Positions 20,401-32,900 of a stretch of DNA of 64,000 nucleotides are shown in pieces; within the stretch, counting starts at the first letter, position 1, and each line of letters starts with the position of its first letter. Location of the stretch: positions 37,850,921 through 37,914,920 of the forward strand of contig NC_089860.1 of NCBI RefSeq assembly GCF_036373705.1, read 5' to 3'. Made by a program: the position numbers and the translations under genes. Under the pieces are notes generated by a model. The model had not been told where the DNA came from. It did not search any database and saw only the letters and a program-made list of their open reading frames with translations. This DNA is from Amia ocellicauda. Taxonomy: Eukaryota > Chordata > Actinopteri > Amiiformes > Amiidae.

Positions 20401-22430
20401 TGTTCTGACTCGTTAAACATTCAAATTAATGTTCAGTTTTAAATCTACAGCTTTGTGTTGATGTTTCTGCTTACTTTTCACAAGCAGGTTTTAGTGAAGG
20501 TCTTATTCCCCCCATCCGATTTCAGTTCAGTCAGATAATTTTCAGAAGGTATATATCAACCTAATTCTCATTCATTCCTCAATGTTTTTAATTACCTATC
20601 CTGCAAGATATTTTTTGCTCCTGACCAAAATTGCTAGCATTTAATGCACACTAAAGAACTTGTCTTTCAAATGTATCTGACCTTTTATTTCCTGTGAAGA
20701 CAAGGGAAGAAAAGGGTAAATGTTATGACTGATACACTGATTATTAAATATAATTGTAAATTGATAATTTATTAACATATGCAGGGTTCAATCACATTAA
20801 AGTATTTAAAAGATATGAGAAATGCAGTCAGACGTGCAGCTAATCAAGCCGGGACAGTCACTGTATAATTCCCTAATTTCTAATTGCTGTTTTATTTACT
20901 TTGGTGACCTAATGTGTGCCAAAGCACCTCAAGGCTTTTAGCTAAAGGTCACAGAAAAGCTCTCATAGACGGGACATCTCTGGCATCTCTTATTAATAAT
21001 AATAAAATAAAATGTTCCTACAAATTGCTTAATTCCATAGAATTGGGGTGTGGCTACATCTGCTTTTGTGTCTTTGAACTAGAAGGCAAGAAATCATTTT
21101 GGATTGCATTGAGCGTGCTTTTTTCATTTCTTTTTACCTGTGGGCGCTTTCTGGCTGTGATTCATAGTTTCCACTTCATAGATGTGGAGTGGCTAATGTG
21201 TTAACCCCTCCAGTGGAAAACCGTTTTATGTGGCTGATCAGTTGCACTGAGTCATGAAGGATGTGTAAAACTGGGCCTGAAACTAGCAGGACAATTGTGT
21301 TTTTTTATTTACTTACAATATGTATTCTGTTTTTTTTTGTACTGCACATTTTTTCACCTGCCTACTCTTTGTGTGACGGTGTGTGGGGTTGTTGTTTTGC
21401 CTGAAGGGTCTATATTTGGCCCAGCAGAAAACAAAACAAAACAAAACACCTCTGTTGGACTAGAACCAAAGTGTTTCCTGTTTAATATCGCTTTTCTGCT
21501 TCACTACTGAGAGCCGCTCATGCAAACCGATACAACAGCAAATAGATCCTCAACATCTGCACTGACAAAACATTTTTTATTTTACTAACATTAAAAGCAA
21601 TAGAGGTGAGACTGAGTTCCACTGGTGTCCTATGATATAGAAATGCTGGAGGTTAAAGTTGGGATATGCATCCTCATTTTTAGTGCATCCTTAATATGCC
21701 TTAGCTAATAAAGAGCTGCTCAGATTGTACTGTAGCTCCTGTCTGATATCAGTCTAAACCTGACTGACATATTTATTCTTAGTAAAAATATACCAGGTAT
21801 TTTAATGGTAATACCCATGAACAATGATATACAGAAGGAAAGCAGACGTGAAAGCATTCTCTCACGATCCCTCAAACCCAATCCACATAATTACCAGGGG
21901 AACCATACTTAAGCAGCGTAAGCATGGTGGTGGCCACACGTCCACAGTGGAGGTTTGATAGAGAAGTGTATAAAACTGCCTGTTAAGAACTTTGCATGAG
22001 CTAGTTTCATGATTGTCATTTTGCAAAAAACATTGAGCATTGAGGCACAAGTGAGGATTCAAACCAAAGACTCAGTTACAAGACTAAGAATACAAGCTTC
22101 TGTAGTTCATGTGTGTGTAGGAGGTCTCATGCAAAAGTGAGCAAATTTTTTATCTGTTCATTTAATTTCTCTACATATGCGTTATTTCAAACTAAACTGC
22201 ACATCAATATTTTTCATAAAACGATGCCCCTTAATGAATACATGTCACTACATAAAACGTGGTCGATGTGCCCTCTGACAGTAAGTCCCGGTGGTTTACA
22301 GCTGTCCTGCAGTGTCTGTGATCAGAGTGCACTGCTGTTTGTATCGGTAGAGTACTGCACACAGGGGCACTAGGACAGTCCTGCAGATTTTGTGCCAGAT
22401 CGGCGCTACATGCCCTGCGCGCAGGGACGC
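17440..22430. other. LSM10-STK40 intergenic region
   Basis: About 5 kb with no recognised exon or clear transposon. A small region at 22020-22100 on the minus strand has a GGTTTGAATCCTC sequence resembling a tRNA B box, possibly an old SINE. The AT-rich block around 20820-21010 looks unusually non-repetitive and may be conserved non-coding DNA, but this cannot be tested here. Confidence 0.6.
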
Positions 22431-22434
22431 TCAT

Positions 22435-22680
22435 TCTTTGGGCATGAGTGCGCCGTAGCTGCTGCGCTCCCATTGGCCGAGCGGCCCGTCGCTCACGCAT
22501 GTGCGTCATTTCCGTTGCCAGGCGGCGCAGTGGAAAGATGTGCTCAGGCCGAGGGGCGGGCCGTGCTGATCGCGTCTGAGGAGCCGCAGACACGGAGCTC
22601 AGCGGCGCGTCGAGCCTGAACCCCCAGCGGACGCCATGTCCGGCCAGTAGAGGCGGATTCCCCGGCGGCGGTTGGCGAAG
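22435..22680 (+). promoter_or_regulatory. STK40 CpG-island promoter and non-coding exon 1
   Basis: Very CpG-rich. An inverted CCAAT (ATTGG, 22472-22476) and a TGCGTCA plus TTTCCG pair (22502-22514) lie upstream. Exon 1 ends at 22680 with a perfect donor AAG/GTAAGT. A four-codon upstream ORF, ATGTCCGGCCAGTAG, sits at 22636-22650 within this presumed leader. The transcription start is not visible. Confidence 0.6.
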
Positions 22681-25600
22681 GTAAGTTGTTGCCCTGGCTC
22701 GGACCCGCAGACACGGCGGTCCGGTCCCGCACTGCGAGTCCAGGGCCTGGTCCGCTGCCCCGAACAAAGTGCGGAGCCCGTGACGGGGCGGTGGAGGGGT
22801 CAAACCGCGGGCAGGACAGCGCGCCTTTGTTTGTCAATATCAACGTCTGTGCGCCAGTGCCGGCGACTCGGATCGTGAGAGAGAGTGTGTTGAGTGTGTA
22901 CTGTGTGTGTAGAGTGTGTGTAGAGTGTGTGCAGGATGTGACTCCATTTGTTCTCGTTCAGTGTTTACCTCCCACAGTCTGTGTGTTTGTAGTTGTATTC
23001 CTGCCCAGATGGACGGGCTGTGTCGGGCTACAGGTCTCCATAAACACGGTGGTGGGACCCGTCTCCCACCCCGAAGGCCACGGGGATTTAAACGCGTGGG
23101 ACCCGGGAAGAGAGGCTGGAAAAGCGGGGACGCGGTGCGGCTCGGGCTTCGTCGCACAGCCGCGGATTTAAAGCTCATCTCACTTCCCTTTTCGGCCTCC
23201 CGTGTGGAAGTCGGAGTCCTGCGATGCGCTGCTCTGGTCTCTCACCCGGGGACAGCAGCCCCGTTCCCCCAGCTTTACTTTCACTCGTCCGGGGAGAGAA
23301 GACCTGGCCCGTGTGCCAGTCCGCGCCTCAGTTGATGAGTGCACTCGGTCTGAATCCGGCCCCCGTCTGCGGGTTTACAGGGAGGGGAAAGTGCAGTCAT
23401 TCACAGTCTGTGCCGACCCAGACATCGGTGCCGAACAGGGAGCCCGTCCTGTGCTCTGCTGCGTGAGTTGCATGGTCACAGATCTGCTCGGTGCCCTGAT
23501 TGACACCCAGTCGCCTTCACCTCCGCTTTGTTTTCAAATTAAGCTTTGCGTGCCGGCAGCATAAGCACCAGTGAGTCCCCCAGCGAAACCCCTGAGCCGC
23601 CACAATATACGCGTCTCCATACGCCCGGCCTAGGCTTGTGTTTGCACGGCGGCGATATTCTTCCCGTTCAAGATCTCTAATTGGAAACATTTGCGTGTGC
23701 TTTTCCCCATCAGCATGCTGAGCATTGAGAGCAACCATGTGGCGCTTGAGCGCAGTGAAGTCCAGGGCACTCGGGTACTAGTGTGATGCCCCCCGCCTCA
23801 CTGCCAGGCCTTTTTACAGTGGTCTAATGTCATACTCATTATTGCAGCAAGGCTATAGCAAGGACATTTGTTTCGTCCCCAGCAGTTTTATTTCCCCATT
23901 TGGTGTATAATGGTTAGAATTGTATAGCAGTGAAGTATGATCTTTATTTGTGAATATCTTTCTTGCATGCATGTGGAAAGGGGGTGTTTTGGCATTTTAG
24001 AAACGGATTAAAAATGATAGCAGTGGGCGGAATACTTTGCAACCCACAGTTGCTCAGTGCTGTCTAAAGCTATTTCAAGACTGCACTCTTTTTTATAACC
24101 GAAGCAGCAAAGCCTAAATGTCTTTGTGTGTCTGAGGTGACTGGGATACAGACGGCCTCTTCTGTCTCGCACTTCCTCAGACTTGTTAATCAGTAATCGT
24201 ACTTCTATGAACCGCTATCGCAGGGCTCTGGTAAGCAGTTTGATTGATGCTTAGTCTGTCTTCTGACCCCTCTACATTAGGGAGACCTATGCAAGTGTTT
24301 GTTCGCTTGTGTTCAGAGCAGCATCTCAAAGTCAACCAATTGGATACCGAATTAAGTCTAGTATGGTATTCTGCAAGTTCGTAACTTTGCTTTCTGGGCT
24401 TGAGTAGCATAGAATTACTGATTTCGTTTGTTGCAGAAAGCTTTAGAAAAATGTTTAATTTCCTGACAATTCTTTAGTCCTTAGATAGTTTCTCTATAGT
24501 GCCTTAAAAGTCACCAGTGCTTTGTCTTCTAAATAATGAATGAACTCATTTACAGCCCAGTTACAAAAACACAATCCATGCCTTTAGATTGAAGGCTGCT
24601 GAAAGCTATGAGGTTTCAGTGAAGATGGCATCTGATATGCAGATTTTTTACAGTTAGGCTAATTTTTCCTTCCGGATAGCCCGTTTGAACTCCTTTCAGT
24701 GATGGGAATTTGTTTTGAGTGCTTGACCCATCATTGCAGTATTTGAACCTGTTGGAATATGGTGCTAATGGGAGCACGCAGTGTTGGATTAGGTAGCCTA
24801 TGTAGTAGATTTGAATCTGCATTGTAATACATAGTAAAAGTTATTCTTGCTTTAATGGGGCAGCACTATAACTGCGGTGTAGGATTTGAAGTTTCACTTT
24901 TAAAGTCTTGAAAGTTCTTAGTGCCTCTAAGTCTCGTCTCGTGCTACTTATTGTGTTGTAATGATTATGATCTAAAATGATGTAATTGGCTTTGGTTTTG
25001 CACTCATCAGTTCTATCCAGACATCCAAATGGTTTAGACCTATTATTTTTTTTAACTTATAATAAAATTCTGAGACATTGCAAGAATACGTACTTGGCAT
25101 TAAAAGTGATTTGGAAGCAGTTTATTCTGCTTTGTGATTGTAGTATTTGAGGTTCCTGTACTGAGAAAAAGCTAGTTCATATCTGTGTTGCAATCAGCTG
25201 AAAATGTTTTTTTCCTGTTTAAATGATGCAATAATGTGACTCTCTATGGGAGATGACCTGACAGCAATAGTCCTGGGTGACATGAACACAACACATTTGC
25301 AGAATCCTGCAATAACCTTTATTCATCACACTGCTTTCCGTCTGTTCGGAAGAGTACTGTTTTACATAGGAATTCATAAACAATGCTGTCTCTGCCAATA
25401 CCCATGTTTGTGCAACAGCCAGTCCTGTGATTTCTGGCAAAAGATTAGATATTAGAACGGCAATCCTTTGTACTAGTTATCCTCACTATTAATTTATATA
25501 CCTGCTGTATACATTGTACTGGTATCAAGTTTACTCGAAAGCATTTTCTCCTGGCATATTTGTTAAAAGCCATTTAAATAAGGGAGAATGCGCGATTGGC

Positions 25601-26790
25601 AGGGAATGTTGCTGTTTTTGGTCTGCTGTTACTTATCCCACATTAGTATAAGGGCTCTATTGTTTCTGTTCGTGCATGTAGTCCAAAACCCCAAGCATGC
25701 GATCTGATTTTTAAATTATTCTGTGAGTTTACTGCTGCACACGCCCTCATGATTCAGAATCCTCACAGGATTTTTTTTTTTTAATTTTTTTTAAAATGTA
25801 TCCTTTGATACATGAGCATACTTCAGTGTTTTTAAATTTGCTTTGTTTCAGATAAAGGATTTGTTTCATGGTACATTGAAATATGTTTATATATATTATT
25901 AATTAGAAAGCACACACCCTTGCCGTTTTCTCTCACTGGTCCTGTCCTGTTGACATCTATTTTTCATGACAAACTGTAGACACTGAGCCTTCAGGGAAGA
26001 TGTGATTCATTGTTGTTGATCATAAACTGACTTCTGTCATGGGAACTACATATTAATAGAAGTAATAAACAAAGGGAATTCCTAAAATACAAGAGACTCC
26101 TTACAGGCCAAAAACACCTGGTTCCATACAGTTCATAAACAGGTACTGCTGGGATTGTAGGCTAATGGTTTCTTTTGTAGTCTTTCCTTAATGGGAAGAT
26201 TTATTATTGTAGATTAACCGTAGTACTGTGTTGCTCATGCACAATCCTTTTATAAACGTGTTAGGTTAACATGGGACTGTCTGTTATGTGTTCATCAGAG
26301 AGATTGGCACGTCTTGATTTCCAGATATTGAACCATCAATACAGCAGATAAAGCCATCGGTCATAAATGGAGGCACTGTTTTATGTATTTGCATGAATAT
26401 ATTCATCCAAGCTTTCCTAGTCCTCAAGATGTCATGTTTGAAACTTTCTTCTCCCAGCAATTTGTATTCGACTGGTATTTTATCTTTTTGCAGGTAATTT
26501 AATTTGGTTCTGGGTGTAACAGACATCATTGGCACCTTCATCCCTCCAGTAAAGTTGCTAATTACCCTTGAGTGGCGTGTTAAGCACAAGTGTTTTTTGG
26601 TAATACTCCTGGGGAGGGGGGGGTCTGATGTGTACACAAGACACCTCCTCCTAAACATTGTTCAGGGAAAGTGGGCCAGTCATCTACTCAGTGGGACGTG
26701 TACAGGTGTTGATGGGAATGCCTACAGCTCTGGACTGTGTCTTTGTCTTCTAAAGGTCTTGTCCTGGTTGTCCATTCAGAGCTGAATAGG
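22681..26790 (+). other. STK40 intron 1 (5' UTR intron)
   Basis: About 4.1 kb. The first 900 bp are still CpG-rich with a TGTGTAGAG-type short repeat at 22885-22935. After that it is AT-rich with a T-run at about 25770-25795. No exon or transposon is recognised. The coding exon's acceptor is probably CCATTCAG ending at about 26779. Confidence 0.6.
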
Positions 26791-26908
26791 ATGTCCAAAC
26801 GCAGAGCATCGGAGAGGGGTGCAGGGGAGACCTCGGCCAGGGCCAGCAAGATCCTCTGCACAGGAATCACAGGAAGCAATGCCAAGAGAGCCGGGCCCTT
26901 CATACTAG
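26791..26908 (+). CDS. STK40: STK40 coding exon 1
   Basis: Encodes MSKRRASERGAGETSARASK and onward to KRAGPFIL plus one base. ATG context is AGGATGT. Donor GTAAGG. Confidence 0.95.
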
Positions 26909-29900
26909 GTAAGGAAGCCGGCTTCATATCGTGTTTCTGTTGCACAGTGAGAAATGCAATTCAGTGAACAGTCCCAGCTGTTGTCCAGGCGTTCTTGGTG
27001 AGTTTATAGTGCAGGAGCTGCTTTTTAGATTCACATTGACAGAGAGAGGAAGAGAGACGGTTTTGGAAATTGCTGGCATATGTATCCCTTTGGCAGTTGT
27101 ATAAACCGAGGTGTGTCGTTTTTACACACGGCGAGTCAGAGTAGTGCGATTGGGGCCTCACAGTAGTTCAAGCTTTATTAACATAAAGAACAATGCAACT
27201 CGTATCATTAAGGTACGTGAAACCATGCGGAGATTGGGGAAAGATTCAATACAAGGTCATTCAAATCTCCTGCCTGTTCCAAAATCTCAGCATTTTAAAG
27301 AGATTCCTGTCCTGGTCTTGTGAAGAGATTGTGCTCAGGTTGCAAGAATATCAAGTAGCCAAGTGAAGCGTCTTTTTATTGCATATCTCTACACAGAGCT
27401 CTCGATACACGTCCTTTCGATTGTATTGATACTGTATTGTTCTAGAGGCACAGAACACGTCCTCCTCTTCAGGTCTGCTGATGTTCGCTGGCTTTTATAA
27501 TGGAGAGAGGAGTAAAGAAACTTCGCTTCTTGTGTTCTCAGGACCCCGGCTCGGGAACTCCCCGGTGCCAAGTATAGTCCAGTGTCTGGCCAGGAAAGAT
27601 GGCACGGATGACTTCTACCAGTTAAAGGTGAGTGAGAGTGTGAACTGCGCTGTGCTGCCCGCTGGTCTCTGTGATGCTTATTCTTGTGTTCTGCTTGAAG
27701 ATCCTCACTCTGGAAGAAAGGGCGGACAAGGCCGTGGAGACGCAGGAGGAGCGCCAGGGCAAGATGCTGCTGCACACCGAGTACTCCCTGCTGTCTCTGC
27801 TGCACAGCCAGGATGGGGTGGTGCATCACCACGGCCTGTTCCAGGTGAGAGACGAGCTTCTCCATAGAGGAGGTCCCTCTTCTTCGCAGGGGAGACCTGG
27901 GCGCCCCAGGCCTGCACACTAACGCAGCGTTGGAGCGCTTCTGTGTCAGATAGGGTGAACGGTTTGTGTTTCTGGGAGGGTGGGCGACTTTGTTTTGTAA
28001 TGTTACAGAGGGATGTGACGAGACACAGCTCCACTACTGAAGACCATGAGGCAAGGCTGGGGTCCATTCTGACCCCAGCCTCGCCTCATGGTCTTCAGTA
28101 GTTTAAAACAGTCATGAGCAGCGATGAAAAGCAGGCCATGTCTGTAGTTTTGTTTTGTTTGACTCAAGTCTAGATCAAATGAAATGCTGCACTGCGAGGG
28201 TGAAAGAGAAACAAACCTGTAACGCATCAGAACTGCCGATCTCGAAGGTTCCCTGTTGCTGGGAGGGAAGGGCAGTGATCTCATTCCTTTCACGCTTTGC
28301 AGTGTGCAGTGTGCGCGACACTGTCAATCTGTGCCAGTTGAGAGGAAGGTACACGGGTGACGGTATTGTGAAAGTGCAGTGGTTTACTCGTCAGTATCGC
28401 ACTGACGGACATTCCTGTATGAGTGGCAGGGCTGTTCAGTCAATGTGGCAGCGCGGTCTGATGTAGTGCACGAGTTCGGTGTCTCTGAACACGTGTTCCT
28501 GACGTGGCATTGACGGCTGCAGTGTGAGGAGCACCGTGAGCGCTGCTTTGTTACGCGTAACCACTACAGTGTTTTAAATACTGTGATTCCAGTGAGCTCC
28601 GCACAGTATTAACAGTGACCGTCCTTTCCCTCAGGACCGGGCCTACGAGATCATTGAAGACCATGAAGCCAACAAAATCCGAAAGATGAAGAAGCGGATC
28701 TGCCTCGTGCTCGACTGCCTCTGTGCTCACGATTTCAGTGACAAGACGGCGGACCTCATAAACCTGCAGCATTATGTCATCAAGGAGAAGCGGCTCAGCG
28801 AGAGGGAAACCATTGTCATATTCTACGACGTGGTACGAGTTGTGGAAGCTCTGCATAAGGTATTGCCCTTCGTGCTCGACGTTCCTGTCTGTTCTCATGA
28901 GTCGCAGGGCTGTGTTTGGGACATGCGTGGGCCTTTAGATTCATCGCTGCTGGGATGGACCGCAGCACACAGATCCCCGCACTGTGTGTCACTCTCCCCG
29001 CGCTGTGCAGTCCTACATCAGCACGGCTACTGATGTACTTTCTTGTCCTTTTTTCTGCAGAAAAACATTGTTCATCGAGACCTGAAGCTCGGGAACATGG
29101 TGCTCAACAAGAGGTAGGGTTTGAGCTGGGTTATGGCTGATCTTCTGCAGATCGTTTCCATCAGACTGTATCAGAGGTGGCACAGCTTATACACACAGCT
29201 GTCCAGCCCATCGCTGTCTTTACAGTGTCCTGTGGGAAAGTGACTGTTCTCAGGGGTCTTGACATGTGATCCCAGGTAACCACCCTGAGAGGCATTTCAT
29301 AGCACTTCTACACATCCTATAATGAACTGTAGATGTGTATATATAGTATTTAGTGTTTGAATGTACTTCCAAAATGCAGATCATAACTTCTTGGCTGGCA
29401 GAACCTGAATGAACCTGTCTGGTCAGGGATGACATTCAGAAGCTGAAGCTCTAGAGCACAATTGATCCGAGCGACGCATTGGGGGCATCGTATTGACCCA
29501 TCCTGCACACATACGGCATCTCAGCTGTGCGTCTTCTGTGAGAATACGAGGTTTTAGGAGTATGTTGAGTTCCAGCCTTCAGTTAAAACGATGGAAAATA
29601 TTAAAGCACTTGTGTAAATTAGTGATCACAGGGCATGCTTCCAAGACTGAGGGTGCGTAGAGCCTCGTGGAGAATGTGTGTCCTCGTCTCTCTGGCGGTT
29701 GCTCTACCTGTAACGAATCCCTCGTGCTGTTAAAACACCGGCTCAGTTACACGACTGTCTTGATTTACCCATTTTATTTCACATGCAGGGAGTGGTTAGT
29801 GGCCTGAAATGGGCTTTTCCTTTTGTGAAATCCGATGCTGGGGAGAATGACTGTATTAAGTGCTTCAAAGGCAGGTGAATATCTAGAACCGTGAACAGCT

Positions 29901-32900
29901 GTGTTCTATGTGACCAAATCCAACGGTTTGTATTTTGTCCAAGTCTAAATGTGTGCCCTATTCAATATGAATCTCATTGTCATTTATTAATCAAAAGCCA
30001 CAGAAGTATAGATGCATTCGGATAATGGGATATGGGCTGAAATGTGACAATCTCTCAAAGGAGAATTACGTTTATTATGGTTTCTGCTGCTGCTGGTGTT
30101 GTGGTTCGAAATTGAATGTGTTGTGCACATTGTGAAATTGAGTGAACGCGCAGTTCCAGGGAAACAATAGACCCTGCGGAGGGTGGGGGGGAGGGGGTGC
30201 CTTGCATGAGTCACCAGAGCCAGCGCTGCTGACGCAAGACACTGTTTACTTTCATTCCCCATACAAACCCCGGTCGCAGGAATACTGATCGCCGCATGAG
30301 CACAGAGCCGGTGTCTGCCCTTGCAGAGACGGGGGCGAATTAACTCTGAGCAGATCAGCCCAGCGCGAGTGAGATGTGTCTGTTGTCCGACGCACTCCGC
30401 CTCGATCGGCCCTCTCAGCTGCCAGTTACTGCTGATGATGGTTAAATGTCTTCAACATTTATTCATAAAAGAATGAACTGTAATTCCTGAAGGATGTTTA
30501 CCGCTCTAGCTTTAGTAAGGAGGCCCCCGCAACACTTCTCACCTGCACTTGACGCTCTAAGCCTGGAAATCCTCCTGAGGCGACATTTCCGCTTGCAGAG
30601 CGGTTGCCCTGCTTGTGGTTGTGACGGAGTCGTGCAGCTGGGGATTCCCACCATCCCACGGCCTCTTACTTTTGCATTTCTCTGAGAAGCACAAGCTGAG
30701 GAAGAGCTGTCCCCCCCCATTGAACTTACATGGCTGTAAATCTCATCCAAGTGATTTGGTCGTCTTGGCATTTAGTCTGCAGAGAATCTCAAGTTTTAAT
30801 AGATTTGTTTTCTTAATTAAAATGTAATTGATTGTCCATTCAGTGGACATATTGTTTGTTATGGATTAAAATACAATCTGCTCACACCACATATGAGTAA
30901 CATTGCCTAGTGCGGAGGCGGTGTTTTAAATATGAAGTGCAAGAGGGGAGTTTATTTTTAGTCCGAGCAGTTGTTTGCACATTTTATTGGAAAGGTGTCC
31001 AGAGTATCTTCTCAGAGGGGTGTCTGTTTTAACGCGGGCAGTGTGGGGGTTTCTGGCTCCCTGTCCCCTGCACGCCGAGAGGGTTGCTAGACAGAACGGA
31101 AGTTTTTTTTTCAGGACACCCTGTGATCATTGTCGTCTCAAAACCATCCTTGTCCTTTATAGACCGCAAGCCCCTCACTGGAGAGTGTGGCTGGCTGATT
31201 CAGGCTTTGATGAGCTATAAATAGTCTTGCTCTATTGATCTATTCCCCCCCTTCTCCTCTCTTCTTCAGATGTGCACAATTAATGAGTGCATGGAGCTTA
31301 AGAGGGTATTAGTTTAACCCAAGGTTGTCATAAGTGTAACTTAATACCTGAGTAGAAAAAGTAATTTGCATTTCCTGACCGCGGGGATTCACCAGATCGG
31401 TTTCTCGCTGATCTTGTATGTTTGTCTCGCTATGCGGTTGCAGTAGTCCGACCCAAGTCACAGCGTTGTGCGTTTTGTGGGATGGTTCTGGCTCGTTTTA
31501 ATCGGGGTATCTCATCTTCCTATCTCAAACCCAGCTCAGTGTATCGCAGGGAGGCGCCTGAGACGAGTCGTTATCTGCTGCTTCGATGCAGCTGTCCGGG
31601 GCTCCGAGCCCAAGGCCAGGCTTTACTAACTGATCCAGGGTGTAGAACGGCCTTGACTGATAGTAGTTTTTTGTGTCTTTTTCAGTTCCAGAATTGTAGT
31701 GTTTTATTTATATTTTTATTGATTTCTCTAGGAGTACATTTTAATGTCAGTTGACTAAAAAGCATGCATTGTAGTCTTTCTAGTTTTGTTTCAGAATATC
31801 AGATAAAGCCGGTTTTATTTACTCTTCGTATGGAACTTTATGTCCTTCAGGGAGTTGGTGCTATAGACTCAATCTGCCTAAAGAAACAAGAGAGGTTGCT
31901 CATCGCAGGATTAGTCATAGTTGTTTAACTGGAGTCGAATGTTGACTCATTTGTTTGTCAAAGTGGCCTTTGTTTTCTTTTCTGCACACGTGACACATGA
32001 GTGATCTGTTCCGTAGACCTTGGCCTGAACCTCCGTCGCCGTCACCCTGAGCTTTGAAGTAATAAACACAGAAAACGATATCTGCAAGACCCGCTTCGAG
32101 TGCTTACTGTGTGTCTGGAGCAGACTGTCTCTAATGTCCATGCTGTTTTGTTCTCGTGACCTTAACGATCTCTCTAATGAGCTGCTGTTCGAGAGAGCTT
32201 CCGATCTCCGCTCACTGACATTTGAATTGGCTTGTTTTCTAGGACTCATAGAATAACCATCACCAACTTCTGCCTGGGGAAGCACCTGGTGAGTGAGGAT
32301 GACCTTCTCAAGGATCAGCGGGGAAGCCCGGCCTACATCAGCCCAGATGTGCTCAGCGGTGAGAGCCCGCGATTTCAACTTGCAGAAACCGAAAGGCAGT
32401 CGCCAGCAAGGGTTTCACTGCTGCTCGGGTTTGTGAAATCGGCCTGAGATGCAGTGAGGCAATGCTGTCGAGAGCTGGAGCCTCGTTTAGGCTTCCTGTT
32501 CAGTTTAGCAATCGGCTTTTCAAGAGCTTGGAGTCTGAGAAATAGGGGTGTAAATAATGGTAATAAACCACTGATTCTTTGCAAAGATAAAATGTAGAGC
32601 CCATAAAGTGTTGGTTATATTGAGGGCATGTCAGTTTATTGGGCCCATAGTAATACTTTGCCATTGCAGGCGACATAAACCATATTAAACCTTGCTCTGT
32701 TTTCCACAGGGGCGGTATAGATGCGTTTTAAATGTGTATCTTGGCCTGGACAGCAATCCTGTGCTTGTGTGCCAAGACATGTTTAGGTTTGCATTGATGC
32801 TGAAAATCTTGCCCACTCCCACTTTTGGGAGATCGCTGTAGACCAAGTTAAACAGGGAGTTTTGTTTGCACAGAAAAGCCGAGATCCGTCTGCAAATTAA

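Noticed and set aside
22017-22103. A tRNA B-box-like GGTTTGAATCCTC on the minus strand
   Set aside because: No matching A box or cloverleaf; at best an old SINE fragment.
22231-23564. Several 100-190 codon frames around the STK40 CpG island
   Set aside because: GC-rich DNA has few stops. None resembles a known protein, and they lie in a promoter and a 5' UTR intron.
26284-26658. A 124-codon minus-strand frame in STK40 intron 1
   Set aside because: No family resemblance or splice logic; probably chance.
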